Below, in pieces: positions 33,849 to 42,828 of a DNA stretch of 53,437 nucleotides. The notes beneath the pieces were generated by a model that searched no databases, was not told the origin of the DNA, and saw only the letters and a program-made list of their open reading frames with translations. The position numbers and the translations under genes are program-made. Origin of the DNA: an uncultured Duganella sp. (GTDB lineage Bacteria > Pseudomonadota > Gammaproteobacteria > Burkholderiales > Burkholderiaceae); contig CAMLRG010000009.1 of assembly GCA_946482335.1 (NCBI GenBank), positions 1 through 53,437 of the forward strand, given 5' to 3'. How positions within the stretch are numbered: position 1 is the stretch's first letter; every line of letters starts with the position of its first letter.

Positions 33849-36254
33849 TTATTCGGCCAACGCGGGCGCGCGCCAGTGCTCGACCCATGCCGCCAGCTGC
33901 TCGGCCGGCATCGGGCGGCTCATGAAATAGCCCTGGCCCTGGTCGCAGCCCATCTCGGCCAGGATGTTCCAGGCGGCCTCGCTCTCGATGCCTTCGGCCA
34001 CCACACGCAAGCCCATATTGTGGCCAAGGTCGATGGTGGAGCGGACGATCTTGGCGTCGCCGACGTCGCTCGCCATGTTCAGCACGAAGGATTTGTCGAT
34101 CTTCAGTTCGTCGACCGGCAAACGTTTCAGGTAGGCCAGCGACGAATAGCCGGTGCCGAAATCGTCGATCGACAAATCGCAGCCCATGCCATGCAAGCGT
34201 TCCAGCGTCTGCTGGGCGCGCACCGGATCGTCCATGATCGCGCTCTCCGTGATCTCCAGGCAGAAGGCGCCGGGCGAAACGTGGTGGCGCACGAAGATCT
34301 CGCCGAACTTGAACGGCAAGTCCTGGTCCAGCAGATCGCGGGTGGAAAGGTTGACTGAAACCTTGAGGTGGATGCCGCGCTGGGCCAGCGACCGGCATAG
34401 CTCCGCCGAACGTTCCAGCACCCATTGCGTCAGCACGCGGATAAAGCCGGTCTGCTCGGCAAACGGGATGAACTGGTCGGGGAACACGTTGCCGCGCACC
34501 GGATGCTGCCAGCGCACCAGCGCTTCCACCCCGACCACGTGCCCGCTCGCCAACGTGACCTTGGGCTGCACGAACAGCCGCAATTCATTGTTTTCGACGG
34601 CGCGCCGCAACTCCGTCAGCAAGGACAGGCTTTGCTGGCTGCCCTTGTCGATCGCCTCGTCGTACACCACCGCGCCATCGTTGCGCTGTTTGGCGGTGTA
34701 CATCGCAATCTCGGTCTTGCCCAGCAATTCTTCGCCATCCATGCCGTGTTCGGGGAAGCCCGCAATGCCGATGCCGGCGCCGATGTCGACCATCTGTTCA
34801 TCCAGCGACAGCGGCGATTCCAGCGCCGCCAGGATTTCCGATGCCACCACCACCGCCTGTCCCAGATCGGCCCCGGGCAGCAGCACGGCGAATTCATCCC
34901 CGCCCAGCCGTGCCACTTGCGCGGGATAGCGGCGGTTGGCCAATTGCTGCAGCAGCCTGCCCGCCACCTGCTTCAACAGGGCATCGCCGAAGCTGTGCCC
35001 CATGACGTCGTTGACGTGCTTGAAGCGGTCCAGGTCCATCATCAACACATAGACCGAACCACCGCGCTTGCGCGCCTCGGCCAGGGCGTCGTTCAACAGC
35101 AGCAGAAACTGGGCGCGGTTGGGCAGGTTGGTCAGCGGATCCCAATATGCCAGGCGGCGGATCTCCTGTTCGCGCTTGGCGATACCGTCGCGCATGCTGC
35201 CGAAGGCATGCGCCAACGCGCCGATCTCGTCGGTACGGGAAGAGGCGATATCCACCTTGTAATCACCCTGCTCCAGCCGCTTGGCCGTATCGGCCAGTTG
35301 GCGCAGCGGCTGGGCGATGCGCTTGGCCGTCAGCACGCTGGCGACGACGCAGACGATGATCCCGACCACGGTCAAGCCGAGCAGCCAGTGCTCCAGGCGC
35401 GCGTACTCGGCGGTCGCCTCGTCGATCGAGCGGCCCAGCATGGCGACCGCGACGTGGCCGTCGTCCTCGCCGATCCTGGTCATGCGCACGCTGAGCTTGT
35501 CGCCATCAAGGTCGAGGTCGAAAGTGTCGGGCGGCATGCTGCCCAAGCCTTGCAGCTGCAGCATGATGCTGCCGACCGCTGCCGGCGGCAGGCTCGATGC
35601 CACCGGCAGCCAGTGGCCTTTCTGGTCGCGCGTCAGCAGCAGGGTCTGCAATGCCGTGGTGTCGCGCATATCGCGCGCCAGGCGCTCGTCGAGCGGGAAG
35701 GCCATCACCACGAAGCCGATGGTCAGCGGCGCCTTCACCGGCACCACCACGATCTGGTAGGGCAGGCGGTCGACGATCGCCACGCCATTGGCGCCATCGG
35801 CCTGCTCCGCCTTGTCCAGCATGCTCATGACCATGTGTTCCAACCCCGCCGCTTGCGCATCGCTGGTCGAGGCCACCACTTGGCGTTCGGGACTGACCAG
35901 CATCGTCATCGATGCCTTGATGCGGCGGCCATGGTTGGCGAGGGCCGATTCGATGGTGGCGCGGTCTTCGCCATCGGTATTGCCAATGGCCGACAGGAAG
36001 CCTGCATCGCGCGAAAGCAGCCTGGCGCCGTTGCGCAAGTTCTGGGCATTCTGATCCATCAGCCGTGCGAAGACTTTGCCGCCGTTGACCAGTTCCGAGG
36101 CAATCGCACTGCGGGCATTGCTATCGATGCCGCGCTGGATCACGCCCAGCCCGACCAGCTGCACCACGATCAGCAGCACCAGGAACAGGGTGACGATACG
36201 GCTTTCGAGACTGCGGAACCGCATGAAGCGCACCGCGTCAGTAAGCCGGCGCAT
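33849..36254 (-). CDS. cache-HAMP-GGDEF-EAL c-di-GMP enzyme
   Basis: An 801-residue membrane receptor. A first helix (about 18-40), a periplasmic sensor of about 240 residues (cache-like), a second helix (about 290-312), HAMP (about 312-365), GGDEF (about 370-535) and EAL (about 545-795). The GGDEF motif is intact (G451-G-D-E-F455). The EAL domain keeps EALVRW, LEITESA, DDFGTGYSSL, KIDKSFV, VVAEGIE and QGYFMSRP, so both activities are possible. The start overlaps the end of the cupredoxin gene by 17 bp. MRFRSLESRI (start 36224) is an alternative start. Ligand unknown; the neighbouring cupredoxin suggests a metal or redox signal. Confidence 0.93.
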   Translation of the reverse strand: MRRLTDAVRFMRFRSLESRIVTLFLVLLIVVQLVGLGVIQRGIDSNARSAIASELVNGGKVFARLMDQNAQNLRNGARLLSRDAGFLSAIGNTDGEDRATIESALANHGRRIKASMTMLVSPERQVVASTSDAQAAGLEHMVMSMLDKAEQADGANGVAIVDRLPYQIVVVPVKAPLTIGFVVMAFPLDERLARDMRDTTALQTLLLTRDQKGHWLPVASSLPPAAVGSIMLQLQGLGSMPPDTFDLDLDGDKLSVRMTRIGEDDGHVAVAMLGRSIDEATAEYARLEHWLLGLTVVGIIVCVVASVLTAKRIAQPLRQLADTAKRLEQGDYKVDIASSRTDEIGALAHAFGSMRDGIAKREQEIRRLAYWDPLTNLPNRAQFLLLLNDALAEARKRGGSVYVLMMDLDRFKHVNDVMGHSFGDALLKQVAGRLLQQLANRRYPAQVARLGGDEFAVLLPGADLGQAVVVASEILAALESPLSLDEQMVDIGAGIGIAGFPEHGMDGEELLGKTEIAMYTAKQRNDGAVVYDEAIDKGSQQSLSLLTELRRAVENNELRLFVQPKVTLASGHVVGVEALVRWQHPVRGNVFPDQFIPFAEQTGFIRVLTQWVLERSAELCRSLAQRGIHLKVSVNLSTRDLLDQDLPFKFGEIFVRHHVSPGAFCLEITESAIMDDPVRAQQTLERLHGMGCDLSIDDFGTGYSSLAYLKRLPVDELKIDKSFVLNMASDVGDAKIVRSTIDLGHNMGLRVVAEGIESEAAWNILAEMGCDQGQGYFMSRPMPAEQLAAWVEHWRAPALAE

Positions 36255-36876
36255 CGGCGTCGACCGATGGCGGCTTCAGCGCCATTTTGAAACTGGCGTT
36301 CGCTGCGCCATCGCCAAGGCGCAGCGCCTGTTCCAGCGCATTGCCGCCGACGATATCGGGGTGCCACGCCTTCAGCACGTACTTGCCGGCCGGTGCCTCC
36401 ACGGCAATGCTGCCGCTGGCGTCGGTCTTGCCGAAGTACGGGGTATCGACAATACGCACGTAGGCAATCATCTTGTCGTGGATATTGCAGCCGAGGACCA
36501 CGGTGCCCGGCTTGTCGAAGGTTTGCGGTTCGGCCATGGTGCCGGTGTACAGCTTCTGGTCGAATTTGTGCGGCGCCGAGAAGGAATAGATGTGGTGGCG
36601 CACCTTGTCGTTATTCGGGAAGTAAATCTTGCTGCCGGTCTGGACCACGGTCACCAGCGGGATGAACTTCAAGCCTTTCTGGCTGATTTCGCCCGCCTTG
36701 AGCGCTTTCGGCAGCGCCTGGCCGCCTTCCGCCTCCAGATACACCACGGCATCACTGACCGGATTGCCGTTGGCATCGGCGACGTGTACGGTCACCGCGC
36801 CGGCCGCGCAGGCAGCACTGGCGGCGCAATAGGCCGCCAGCGCGGCGATTCGGCGAAGAAGCAGGCTCGGCATCAT
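36238..36876 (-). CDS. exported cupredoxin-domain protein (methylamine-utilization-like)
   Basis: A 212-residue protein with a Sec signal peptide (about 1-25, cleavage near ACAAGA). A beta-sandwich carries a plausible type I copper site: His94/His95 in VRHHIYSF, Cys130, His133 and Met136 in LGCNIHDKM. The family is often labelled 'methylamine utilization protein', but no methylamine dehydrogenase genes are nearby. The ATG at 36876 (or 36873) gives a normal signal peptide; longer frames run into the divergent gene. It overlaps the GGDEF-EAL receptor gene by 17 bp. Confidence 0.86.
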   Translation of the reverse strand: MMPSLLLRRIAALAAYCAASAACAAGAVTVHVADANGNPVSDAVVYLEAEGGQALPKALKAGEISQKGLKFIPLVTVVQTGSKIYFPNNDKVRHHIYSFSAPHKFDQKLYTGTMAEPQTFDKPGTVVLGCNIHDKMIAYVRIVDTPYFGKTDASGSIAVEAPAGKYVLKAWHPDIVGGNALEQALRLGDGAANASFKMALKPPSVDADAPAY

Positions 36877-36900
36877 TCTCGATCGTGGACTTGGAAGCTT

Positions 36901-36906
36901 ATTGTA
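36901..36906 (-). promoter_or_regulatory. possible -10 box of the cupredoxin operon
   Basis: Minus strand TACAAT (36906-36901) lies about 25 nt upstream of the cupredoxin start, in the 82-nt region shared with the divergent EAL-CBS-GGDEF gene. No good -35 is seen. Confidence 0.25.
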
Positions 36907-36958
36907 GCGCCAAAATGTGTTTCCATCATTCATCATCCTGTCACATTTCCGGCACACA

Positions 36959-38809
36959 ATGCCCAGGTTGCCATCTTGCCTGAACGCTATCGTGAGCCTG
37001 CCCGCCGCCCTGCCGCCCAACGTCACCTACCTGCGCCCGCCAGCAGATGAATTGCTGGGCCAGCATTTGCTGGACATTATCCAGCGCGGCCAGTTGCATG
37101 CGCTGTTCCAGCCCATCGTCCACATGCAAAGCGGTGAAATCATCGCGTACGAAGGCTTGATCCGCGGCCCGTCGGACAGCCCCTTGCATGCCCCCCTCAA
37201 CCTGTTCCGGGTGGCGCGCGCCAACAACCTGTCGCGCGAAGTCGAATACCTGTGCCGCCGCATCGTGCTGGAACGCTTTGCGGAACTGCAGCTGCCAGGC
37301 AAGCTTTTCCTCAACGTCAGCCCCGAATCACTGGTGCGCCAGCCCGATGGCAGCAGTGGCGAAACCCTCGGCTACATCCATCATTTCGGGATCAACCCGG
37401 CCAACGTCATCATCGAACTGACGGAAAACCAGCCCACCTACGACTATGAGCTGATGCGCGAGGCCGTGCTGCATTACCGCAACATGGGCTTCCAGATCGC
37501 GATCGACGACCTGGGAGAAGGCTTTTCCAGCCTGCGCCTGTGGTCGGAATTGCGGCCGGAATTCGTCAAGATCGACATGCACTTCATCCAGGGCATCGAC
37601 CACGACCCGGTCAAGCTGCAATTCGTGCGCTCGATCCAGGAAATCGCCGACAAGTCCAACACCCTGGTGATCGCCGAAGGGATCGAGAAAGCCGCGGAAT
37701 TGCTGGTCTTGCGCGACCTGGGCGTGGCCTATGGCCAAGGCTACCACCTCGGCCGGCCGCACGCCCAGCCCGCCAAAGCACTGCCGGCGGAAGTGGTCAA
37801 GGTGCTGGGGCGCAATGGGGTGGCCGTGTATCCGCAACGCGCTGCCGAAAGAAATGCCGTGAGCATCCGCAAACTGCTGCACAACGTTGCCGCCGTCCCG
37901 CCGTCGATGAACAACAACGACGTCTATGAAATCTTCATGGCCGATCCCAAGCTGTTGATTATCCCGGTGGTCGACCACGGCCGGCCGCTCGGCCTGGTGT
38001 CGCGCTTCGACATGATCGACCACTTCGCCCGCCCCTACCAGCGCGAGTTGTACGGCAAGAAACCGTGCACACTGTTCATGGACGCCAAACCGATCATCGC
38101 CGACGTCGATTCCAGCCTGCAAGACCTGTCCTGCCGCATGGCCGAATCGGATGCGCATCACCTGTTCAACGGCTTCATCATTACCGAAGGCGGCAGCTAT
38201 ATCGGCATGGGGACCGGCCACGACCTGATGCGCGAAATCACGCAAATGCAGATCAATGCGGCGCGCTACGCCAACCCGCTGACCCAGTTGCCGGGCAATG
38301 TGCCCATCAACGAACACATCGACCGCCTGCTGGAAAGCGGCACCCGCTTCTGGGTCTGCTACGTCGACCTGGACCACTTCAAGCCCTTCAACGATGTGTA
38401 TGGCTATCGCCGTGGCGACGACGTGATCCAGTTGACCGGCCACATCCTGGCCAAGCACGGCGACCGCAACCGCGACTTCGTCGGCCATATCGGCGGCGAC
38501 GATTTCGTGATCCTGTTCCAGAGCGAAGACTGGGAACAGCGCTGCCAGGCGGTGCTGGACGATTTCGCCACCGCCATCGCCGACTTTTACAGCAATGAAG
38601 ACCGCGAGCGCGGCGGTTACATCAGCGAAGACCGGCAGGGCAAGAAAGTGTTCTATTCACTGATGAGCCTGTCAGTCGGCGTGATCCGGGTCGAGCCGCA
38701 CCAGTACTATTCCCACCATCAGATCGCTGCCAGCGCAGCTGATGCAAAGAAACAAGCGAAAAAGATACACGGCAACAGTCTTTTCCTCGATCGCAGGATG
38801 CAATCGTAG
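36959..38809 (+). CDS. EAL-CBS-CBS-GGDEF protein
   Basis: About 616 residues, no membrane helix, hence cytoplasmic. An N-terminal EAL domain (about 30-275) uses EGL (E65) and keeps N119, E153, D183-D184 in DDLGEG, K204 and E240. A CBS pair (about 290-430) follows, then a GGDEF domain whose signature is GGDDF (512-516), with Asp in place of the usual Glu. EAL before GGDEF is the reverse of the common order and is seen in a distinct CBS-containing family. The CBS pair may bind adenine nucleotides. The start is uncertain: GTG 36917, ATG 36959 and GTG 36992 lack a clear Shine-Dalgarno. Confidence 0.88.
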   Translation: MPRLPSCLNAIVSLPAALPPNVTYLRPPADELLGQHLLDIIQRGQLHALFQPIVHMQSGEIIAYEGLIRGPSDSPLHAPLNLFRVARANNLSREVEYLCRRIVLERFAELQLPGKLFLNVSPESLVRQPDGSSGETLGYIHHFGINPANVIIELTENQPTYDYELMREAVLHYRNMGFQIAIDDLGEGFSSLRLWSELRPEFVKIDMHFIQGIDHDPVKLQFVRSIQEIADKSNTLVIAEGIEKAAELLVLRDLGVAYGQGYHLGRPHAQPAKALPAEVVKVLGRNGVAVYPQRAAERNAVSIRKLLHNVAAVPPSMNNNDVYEIFMADPKLLIIPVVDHGRPLGLVSRFDMIDHFARPYQRELYGKKPCTLFMDAKPIIADVDSSLQDLSCRMAESDAHHLFNGFIITEGGSYIGMGTGHDLMREITQMQINAARYANPLTQLPGNVPINEHIDRLLESGTRFWVCYVDLDHFKPFNDVYGYRRGDDVIQLTGHILAKHGDRNRDFVGHIGGDDFVILFQSEDWEQRCQAVLDDFATAIADFYSNEDRERGGYISEDRQGKKVFYSLMSLSVGVIRVEPHQYYSHHQIAASAADAKKQAKKIHGNSLFLDRRMQS

Positions 38810-38832
38810 CCTTGCTGGACTATATTGAATGC

Positions 38833-39399
38833 ATGGGCCCACTCATCTACAGCTTGTGCCAGAAACCAGCGCTCGCCTTGGCGATGGCAACGGCATCGCT
38901 GTGCGAATTCCCGCCGCTGATGAAAGATGCCTACCTCGATCTTGAGGTGGCAGGCAGTGCCGTGACCGCCGAGGTGGAAGTGCCGGTGGACTTGCGCTAC
39001 GCACTGCAGCTGGAGATGAGCAATCGCGCCGGCGCCACGCTGAGCAAGCAAGAGATTTCCATCCTCGGCGACCGCCGCGTGGAAGATTGCGGCGCCAATA
39101 CCGACCTCGGCAAAGTGCCGCGCCCGCAACGCGCCAGCTACGGTCGCCCGATGTCGTTCAAGGTGGAAGTGCGCCGCAAGCCGGACAATATGCTGGTGCA
39201 TTCGCGCCTGGTCAATACCGTCTGCATCGCCAGCAAGTGGGCCAACCAGCGCTCGCGCAGCCTGGGCAATCTTGCCCTGGTGCGCGGCAGCTACAGCGTG
39301 CGTATCGAAAACGTTGCAGCCCAGGCCGGTCTGGAGCGCCTGCAGGCGGCCGTCCTGCTGGCGCCGCACCGCGAGCGCCACGCTACCGCACAGCGATAG
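38833..39399 (+). CDS. hypothetical protein, possibly exported
   Basis: Unrecognised; about 188 residues from ATG 38833 (a TTG at 38812 is an alternative). The N-terminus has a hydrophobic stretch (LALAMATASLC) that could be a signal peptide or lipobox-like region. The remainder is predicted beta-rich (LDLEVAGSAVTAEVEVPVDLRYALQLEMS), with similarity in feel to DUF5625-type exported proteins, not proven. The gene follows the EAL-CBS-GGDEF gene by 23 nt, so the two may be co-transcribed. Its end overlaps the convergent small gene by 17 bp. Confidence 0.6.
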   Translation: MGPLIYSLCQKPALALAMATASLCEFPPLMKDAYLDLEVAGSAVTAEVEVPVDLRYALQLEMSNRAGATLSKQEISILGDRRVEDCGANTDLGKVPRPQRASYGRPMSFKVEVRRKPDNMLVHSRLVNTVCIASKWANQRSRSLGNLALVRGSYSVRIENVAAQAGLERLQAAVLLAPHRERHATAQR

Positions 39400-39730
39400 T
39401 GTCTTGCAGCCGCCCGCTGTCCACCCACCCTTGCGTCACGCGCCCGGTGCGCGGATGCACAAACTGGACCTCGGTGAAGGTGGCGTACTCATTCAGCGCC
39501 TGCAACTTGTCGCCGCCGATCACGAAGGTGTCACGCAGCTTGCAGTCGCGTTGCGGCGCGGAATGGAAGTGCAGCCTGCCCTTGCCGGCGACGCGGCGCG
39601 CGGCCTGCCATTCGGCCACGGCCACTTGCTGTTCGCGGGCCAGGAGCAGCTGTTGGCCACAGTCGGGCCCCGCTTCAGCGCGGACTGCTGCGAGCAGCGG
39701 GACGATCAATAGGGCGGCGCAATGTTTCAT
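39383..39730 (-). CDS. small exported protein with SH3-like C-terminus
   Basis: About 115 residues from ATG 39730. A signal peptide (MKHCAALLIVPLLAAVRAEAG) precedes a domain whose end, FTEVQFVHPRTGRVTQGWVDSGRLQ, resembles a bacterial SH3-like fold with its conserved GWV. Function unknown. The start lies inside the last 56 bp of the Sel1 gene in another frame; no Shine-Dalgarno is visible, so coupling to the upstream gene is likely. Confidence 0.62.
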   Translation of the reverse strand: MKHCAALLIVPLLAAVRAEAGPDCGQQLLLAREQQVAVAEWQAARRVAGKGRLHFHSAPQRDCKLRDTFVIGGDKLQALNEYATFTEVQFVHPRTGRVTQGWVDSGRLQDTIAVR

Positions 39731-40646
39731 CGAAGTCAATGCTGCCATGAAATTGCTCGTCAGGCAATGCCGTTTCCGGAATGCCGCCACGCAAGCCGGC
39801 CAGGTTGTGCAAGGCCAGCGCATGGCCCTGGGCGGCCGCCTTGCGGTACCAGCTCAGCGCTTCGCCCTCATCCTGCGCCACGCCCTGCCCGGTCGCATAC
39901 AGCACGCCAAGGTTGTTCTGCGCGGCCGCGTCGCCCTGCTCGGCGGCGCAGCGGTACCAATGCACGGCTTGCGCCAAGTCGCGCTGGCCGCCTTCCCCGC
40001 TCGCGTACAGCACGCCGACGCTGAATTGCGCCTGGGCCGAACCGCCTTCGGCCGCCAGGCTGTACCACATCAATGCCTGCGCCGTATCACGCGCGACGCC
40101 GGTGCCGTGGGCATACATACTGCCGAGTAAGCATTGCGCGTGGACTTCCCCGCGCACTGCCGCCTTGCGCAGCCAGCCTTCGGCCAGCCCACTGTCAGCC
40201 TCCACGCCGCGCCCGTTCAGGTAAGCCTCGCCCAGCAGGGCCTGGGCGCTCGCCACGCCCTGCTCGGCGGCACGGCTGAACCAGCGCACCGCCAACTCCT
40301 CATTGGCCGGCACGCCACGGCCGCGGCGGTACATTTGACCGAGGTTCTGCTGGGCCGCCGGGTCGCCCTGGCGAGCGGCGCGGCGGAACCAGTACATCGC
40401 TTCGGCATCGTTGCACCCGGTGCCGATACCCTTGTAATACATGGCGCCCAGCTGGTTCTGGGCGAAGGCCAGCCCCTGCAGGGCCGCCAGGCGCATCCAG
40501 CTGAACGCCTGGTGCGGGTCGGTCAGCACGCCCTGGCCGTTCTTGTACAACAGCGCCAGGTTGAACTGGGCGTAAGGATCGCCCCGCTGCGCAGGGCCAA
40601 GGAACCACCGGAAGATGCGCTCCCGGTCTGCCAGACGTTTGCCCAT
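39675..40646 (-). CDS. Sel1-repeat (TPR-like) protein
   Basis: A 323-residue protein made of about seven consecutive Sel1-like repeats of 36 residues, each ending in patterns such as AQNNLGVLYATGQGVAQDEGEALSWYRKAA. These alpha-solenoid repeats mediate protein-protein contacts, often in signalling or envelope processes. The start ATG 40646 has GGGAGG at a good distance. No signal peptide is visible, so a cytoplasmic place is predicted. A Pro/Arg-rich tail follows the repeats. Confidence 0.9.
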   Translation of the reverse strand: MGKRLADRERIFRWFLGPAQRGDPYAQFNLALLYKNGQGVLTDPHQAFSWMRLAALQGLAFAQNQLGAMYYKGIGTGCNDAEAMYWFRRAARQGDPAAQQNLGQMYRRGRGVPANEELAVRWFSRAAEQGVASAQALLGEAYLNGRGVEADSGLAEGWLRKAAVRGEVHAQCLLGSMYAHGTGVARDTAQALMWYSLAAEGGSAQAQFSVGVLYASGEGGQRDLAQAVHWYRCAAEQGDAAAQNNLGVLYATGQGVAQDEGEALSWYRKAAAQGHALALHNLAGLRGGIPETALPDEQFHGSIDFDETLRRPIDRPAARSSPR

Positions 40647-40721
40647 CGCCGCCTCCCATACCCTCGACTGTTATCTAAAGTATAAGAAGCGACTCCTGGC
40701 CAACTTTGATTTAACGCAAAC

Positions 40722-42749
40722 TCAGAACTTGGCGCGCACACCGAAGACGACGTTGCGCCCTGGCAGTGGCGATACGTCTTTCAGGATCGAGGTCGATACG
40801 CGGATCTCGTCGTTCAGCAAGTTCTTCGCCAGCAGGAACCAGGTCAAGTCCATGTTCTTCAGCTTTTGCGTGTACGACACATTGGCATTCAGCTGGTTAT
40901 AGGACCCGGTCGGCGTGCTCTCGAACGACGCCAGGCGGTCTTGCGACTGGGCATGGATCCAGGTCGCGCCGGCGCGCCAGTTGGCGCTGCGGTAACCGAT
41001 GGTGGCGCCGATGCGCGACGCCGGCTGCAGCGGCAGGCTGCCGGCATTTTTCAAGTCGCCGTGCGAAGTGTCGGCAAACAGGCGGCCGCTCAAGCCCAGG
41101 CCCAGCGGGTTGTACTCGATTTCCGCCTCGGCGCCGCGCACGGTGGCATCGCCCTGGCTGAAGATGCGCTCGCGCAGCTCGTCGCCATCGTGGCCCTCGT
41201 CATCCACGGTACGGCCGGTGACATGGCCGTAAATGAAATCGGAAATGCTGTTGTGGAACAGGTTGCCTTTCCAGCGCAGCAGGCCCGTGGTCTTCTGTAC
41301 CGAAAATTCGATATTGCGCGACGTTTCCTTGCGCAGGTTCACATCGCCCAGGTCGAAGGTGATCGTGGCATGGTGCGGGCCTTCCGAGTACAGCTCTTCC
41401 GTGGTCGGTGCACGCTGGGCGCGCGACAGTGTCAGGCCGGCCGCATAGCCCGGCGTGAAGGCCCACAAGGCGCCCAGGGCGCCGGACTGCAGCGAGAACG
41501 AGCGGTCCTGGCCGGTGACCGGCTTGCGTTCCACGCGTTCGAAGCGCACGCCGGCATTCACGCGCACCGGGCCCCATTCCTTTTCTTCCACCAGGAAGCC
41601 GGCGGTCGACTTCGAGCGGGTGGCGGGCACCGTGTCCGTCTCATGGCCGTGGCCCGCTTCCTCCTCTTCATGTTCGCCAGGCTCTTCGCCATGCGCGGCG
41701 CCAGCGGCGGAGAAATGGCTCAGCTCAGTCTGGATGCCGAAGGTGCCGTGCCAGCCACCGATCGGCTTGTGCACCATTTCGGTACGGGTTTCCAGTGCAC
41801 GGTTCTTGAATTCCACTTCAGGCTCGCCGTCTTCGCCCAGTTCCGCGTGGCGGTAGTCAGTGTAGCCGGCCTTGAATTTGGCCGAATCGATGCCCGGCAG
41901 CGGATTCCTGAACAGGCTGTCGATGTCGTAACGGGTCTGGTGCTGGTCGATCACGGCGCCTTCGTCGCTCGGCACGCCATATTTGTTGTCCATGCCCGAC
42001 ACGGAGGCGCCGACGAAGCCCCAGCTATCGATATATGAGCCGCCAAAGCCGGCGCCCTTCTCCCGCGTGCCCGAATTGGGCAGGCGGCCGGAACCCGAGG
42101 CGGGATCGCCTTGCACGCGGCTGCCCGGGATCTTGTAATCGCCCGTGCGGCGGCTGTTGGCATCCAGGTGCAGGGCCAGCTTGCCGGCGGCGCCGTCAAT
42201 GGTGCCGGACATGGCGTTGCCATCGTCCACGGTGCTGTAACGCGCTTCGGCCTGGCCGGTCAGCTTGGGTTCCAGCGCCGGCGGGATGCGTTCATTGACC
42301 ACGTTCACCAGGCCCCCGATGGCGCCGGAGCCGTACAGCAGCGCCGCGGGCCCGCGCAGGATCTCGATCTGGTGCGCCACCGATCCTTCGGCAGCCACCG
42401 CGTGGTCGTTCGACAAGCCGGATACGTCGGAAACGGCCATGCCGTTCTCCAGCATCTTCACGCGGGCACCTTCCAGGCCGCGGATGATGGGGCGCGACGA
42501 ACCGGCGCCGAAGGCGGAGGAAGAGACGCCCAGTTCCGACGACAGGGTTTCGCCCAGCGAATTGCCCATCTTGTCGCGCAGCTCATCGCCTGCCAGCACT
42601 TTGGCCGGCAGCAGGATCTGTTCGGTTTCACCCTTATGGAAAGGGTTTGCGGTGACCACCACCTTGGTGATTTCGCCTTCGTCGGCATGGGCAATGGCGG
42701 ATACGGCCGACAGGACGGCGCCTGCCAGCAGGGAGTACTTGAAATTCAT
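40722..42749 (-). CDS. TonB-dependent receptor, ZnuD-like
   Basis: A 675-residue outer-membrane receptor. A signal peptide (1-22, MNFKYSLLAGAVLSAVSAIAHA) and a TonB-box-like VVVTANPF precede the plug domain (about 35-155, with RPIIRGLEGARVKMLENG and LRGPAALLYGSGAIGGLVNVV), then the beta barrel ending in aromatic RAKF. A His/Glu-rich extracellular loop (about 353-370, HGEEPGEHEEEEAGHGHE) is like the zinc-binding loop of ZnuD receptors, so zinc uptake is the best guess. ATG 42749 gives the correct signal peptide; the longer frame is spurious. Confidence 0.9.
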   Translation of the reverse strand: MNFKYSLLAGAVLSAVSAIAHADEGEITKVVVTANPFHKGETEQILLPAKVLAGDELRDKMGNSLGETLSSELGVSSSAFGAGSSRPIIRGLEGARVKMLENGMAVSDVSGLSNDHAVAAEGSVAHQIEILRGPAALLYGSGAIGGLVNVVNERIPPALEPKLTGQAEARYSTVDDGNAMSGTIDGAAGKLALHLDANSRRTGDYKIPGSRVQGDPASGSGRLPNSGTREKGAGFGGSYIDSWGFVGASVSGMDNKYGVPSDEGAVIDQHQTRYDIDSLFRNPLPGIDSAKFKAGYTDYRHAELGEDGEPEVEFKNRALETRTEMVHKPIGGWHGTFGIQTELSHFSAAGAAHGEEPGEHEEEEAGHGHETDTVPATRSKSTAGFLVEEKEWGPVRVNAGVRFERVERKPVTGQDRSFSLQSGALGALWAFTPGYAAGLTLSRAQRAPTTEELYSEGPHHATITFDLGDVNLRKETSRNIEFSVQKTTGLLRWKGNLFHNSISDFIYGHVTGRTVDDEGHDGDELRERIFSQGDATVRGAEAEIEYNPLGLGLSGRLFADTSHGDLKNAGSLPLQPASRIGATIGYRSANWRAGATWIHAQSQDRLASFESTPTGSYNQLNANVSYTQKLKNMDLTWFLLAKNLLNDEIRVSTSILKDVSPLPGRNVVFGVRAKF

Positions 42750-42828
42750 GGATAACCTCTGGTTACGACAAACGAAAGTCCGCGCGCGGCGCCATGGCGG
42801 CGTGCGGCGGCAACGGTGCGGCAGCTTG

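Noticed and set aside
36877..36958. Clear sigma70 promoters for the divergent cupredoxin and EAL-CBS-GGDEF genes
   Set aside because: Only a -10-like TACAAT was found and no paired -35; listed at low confidence only on the minus side.
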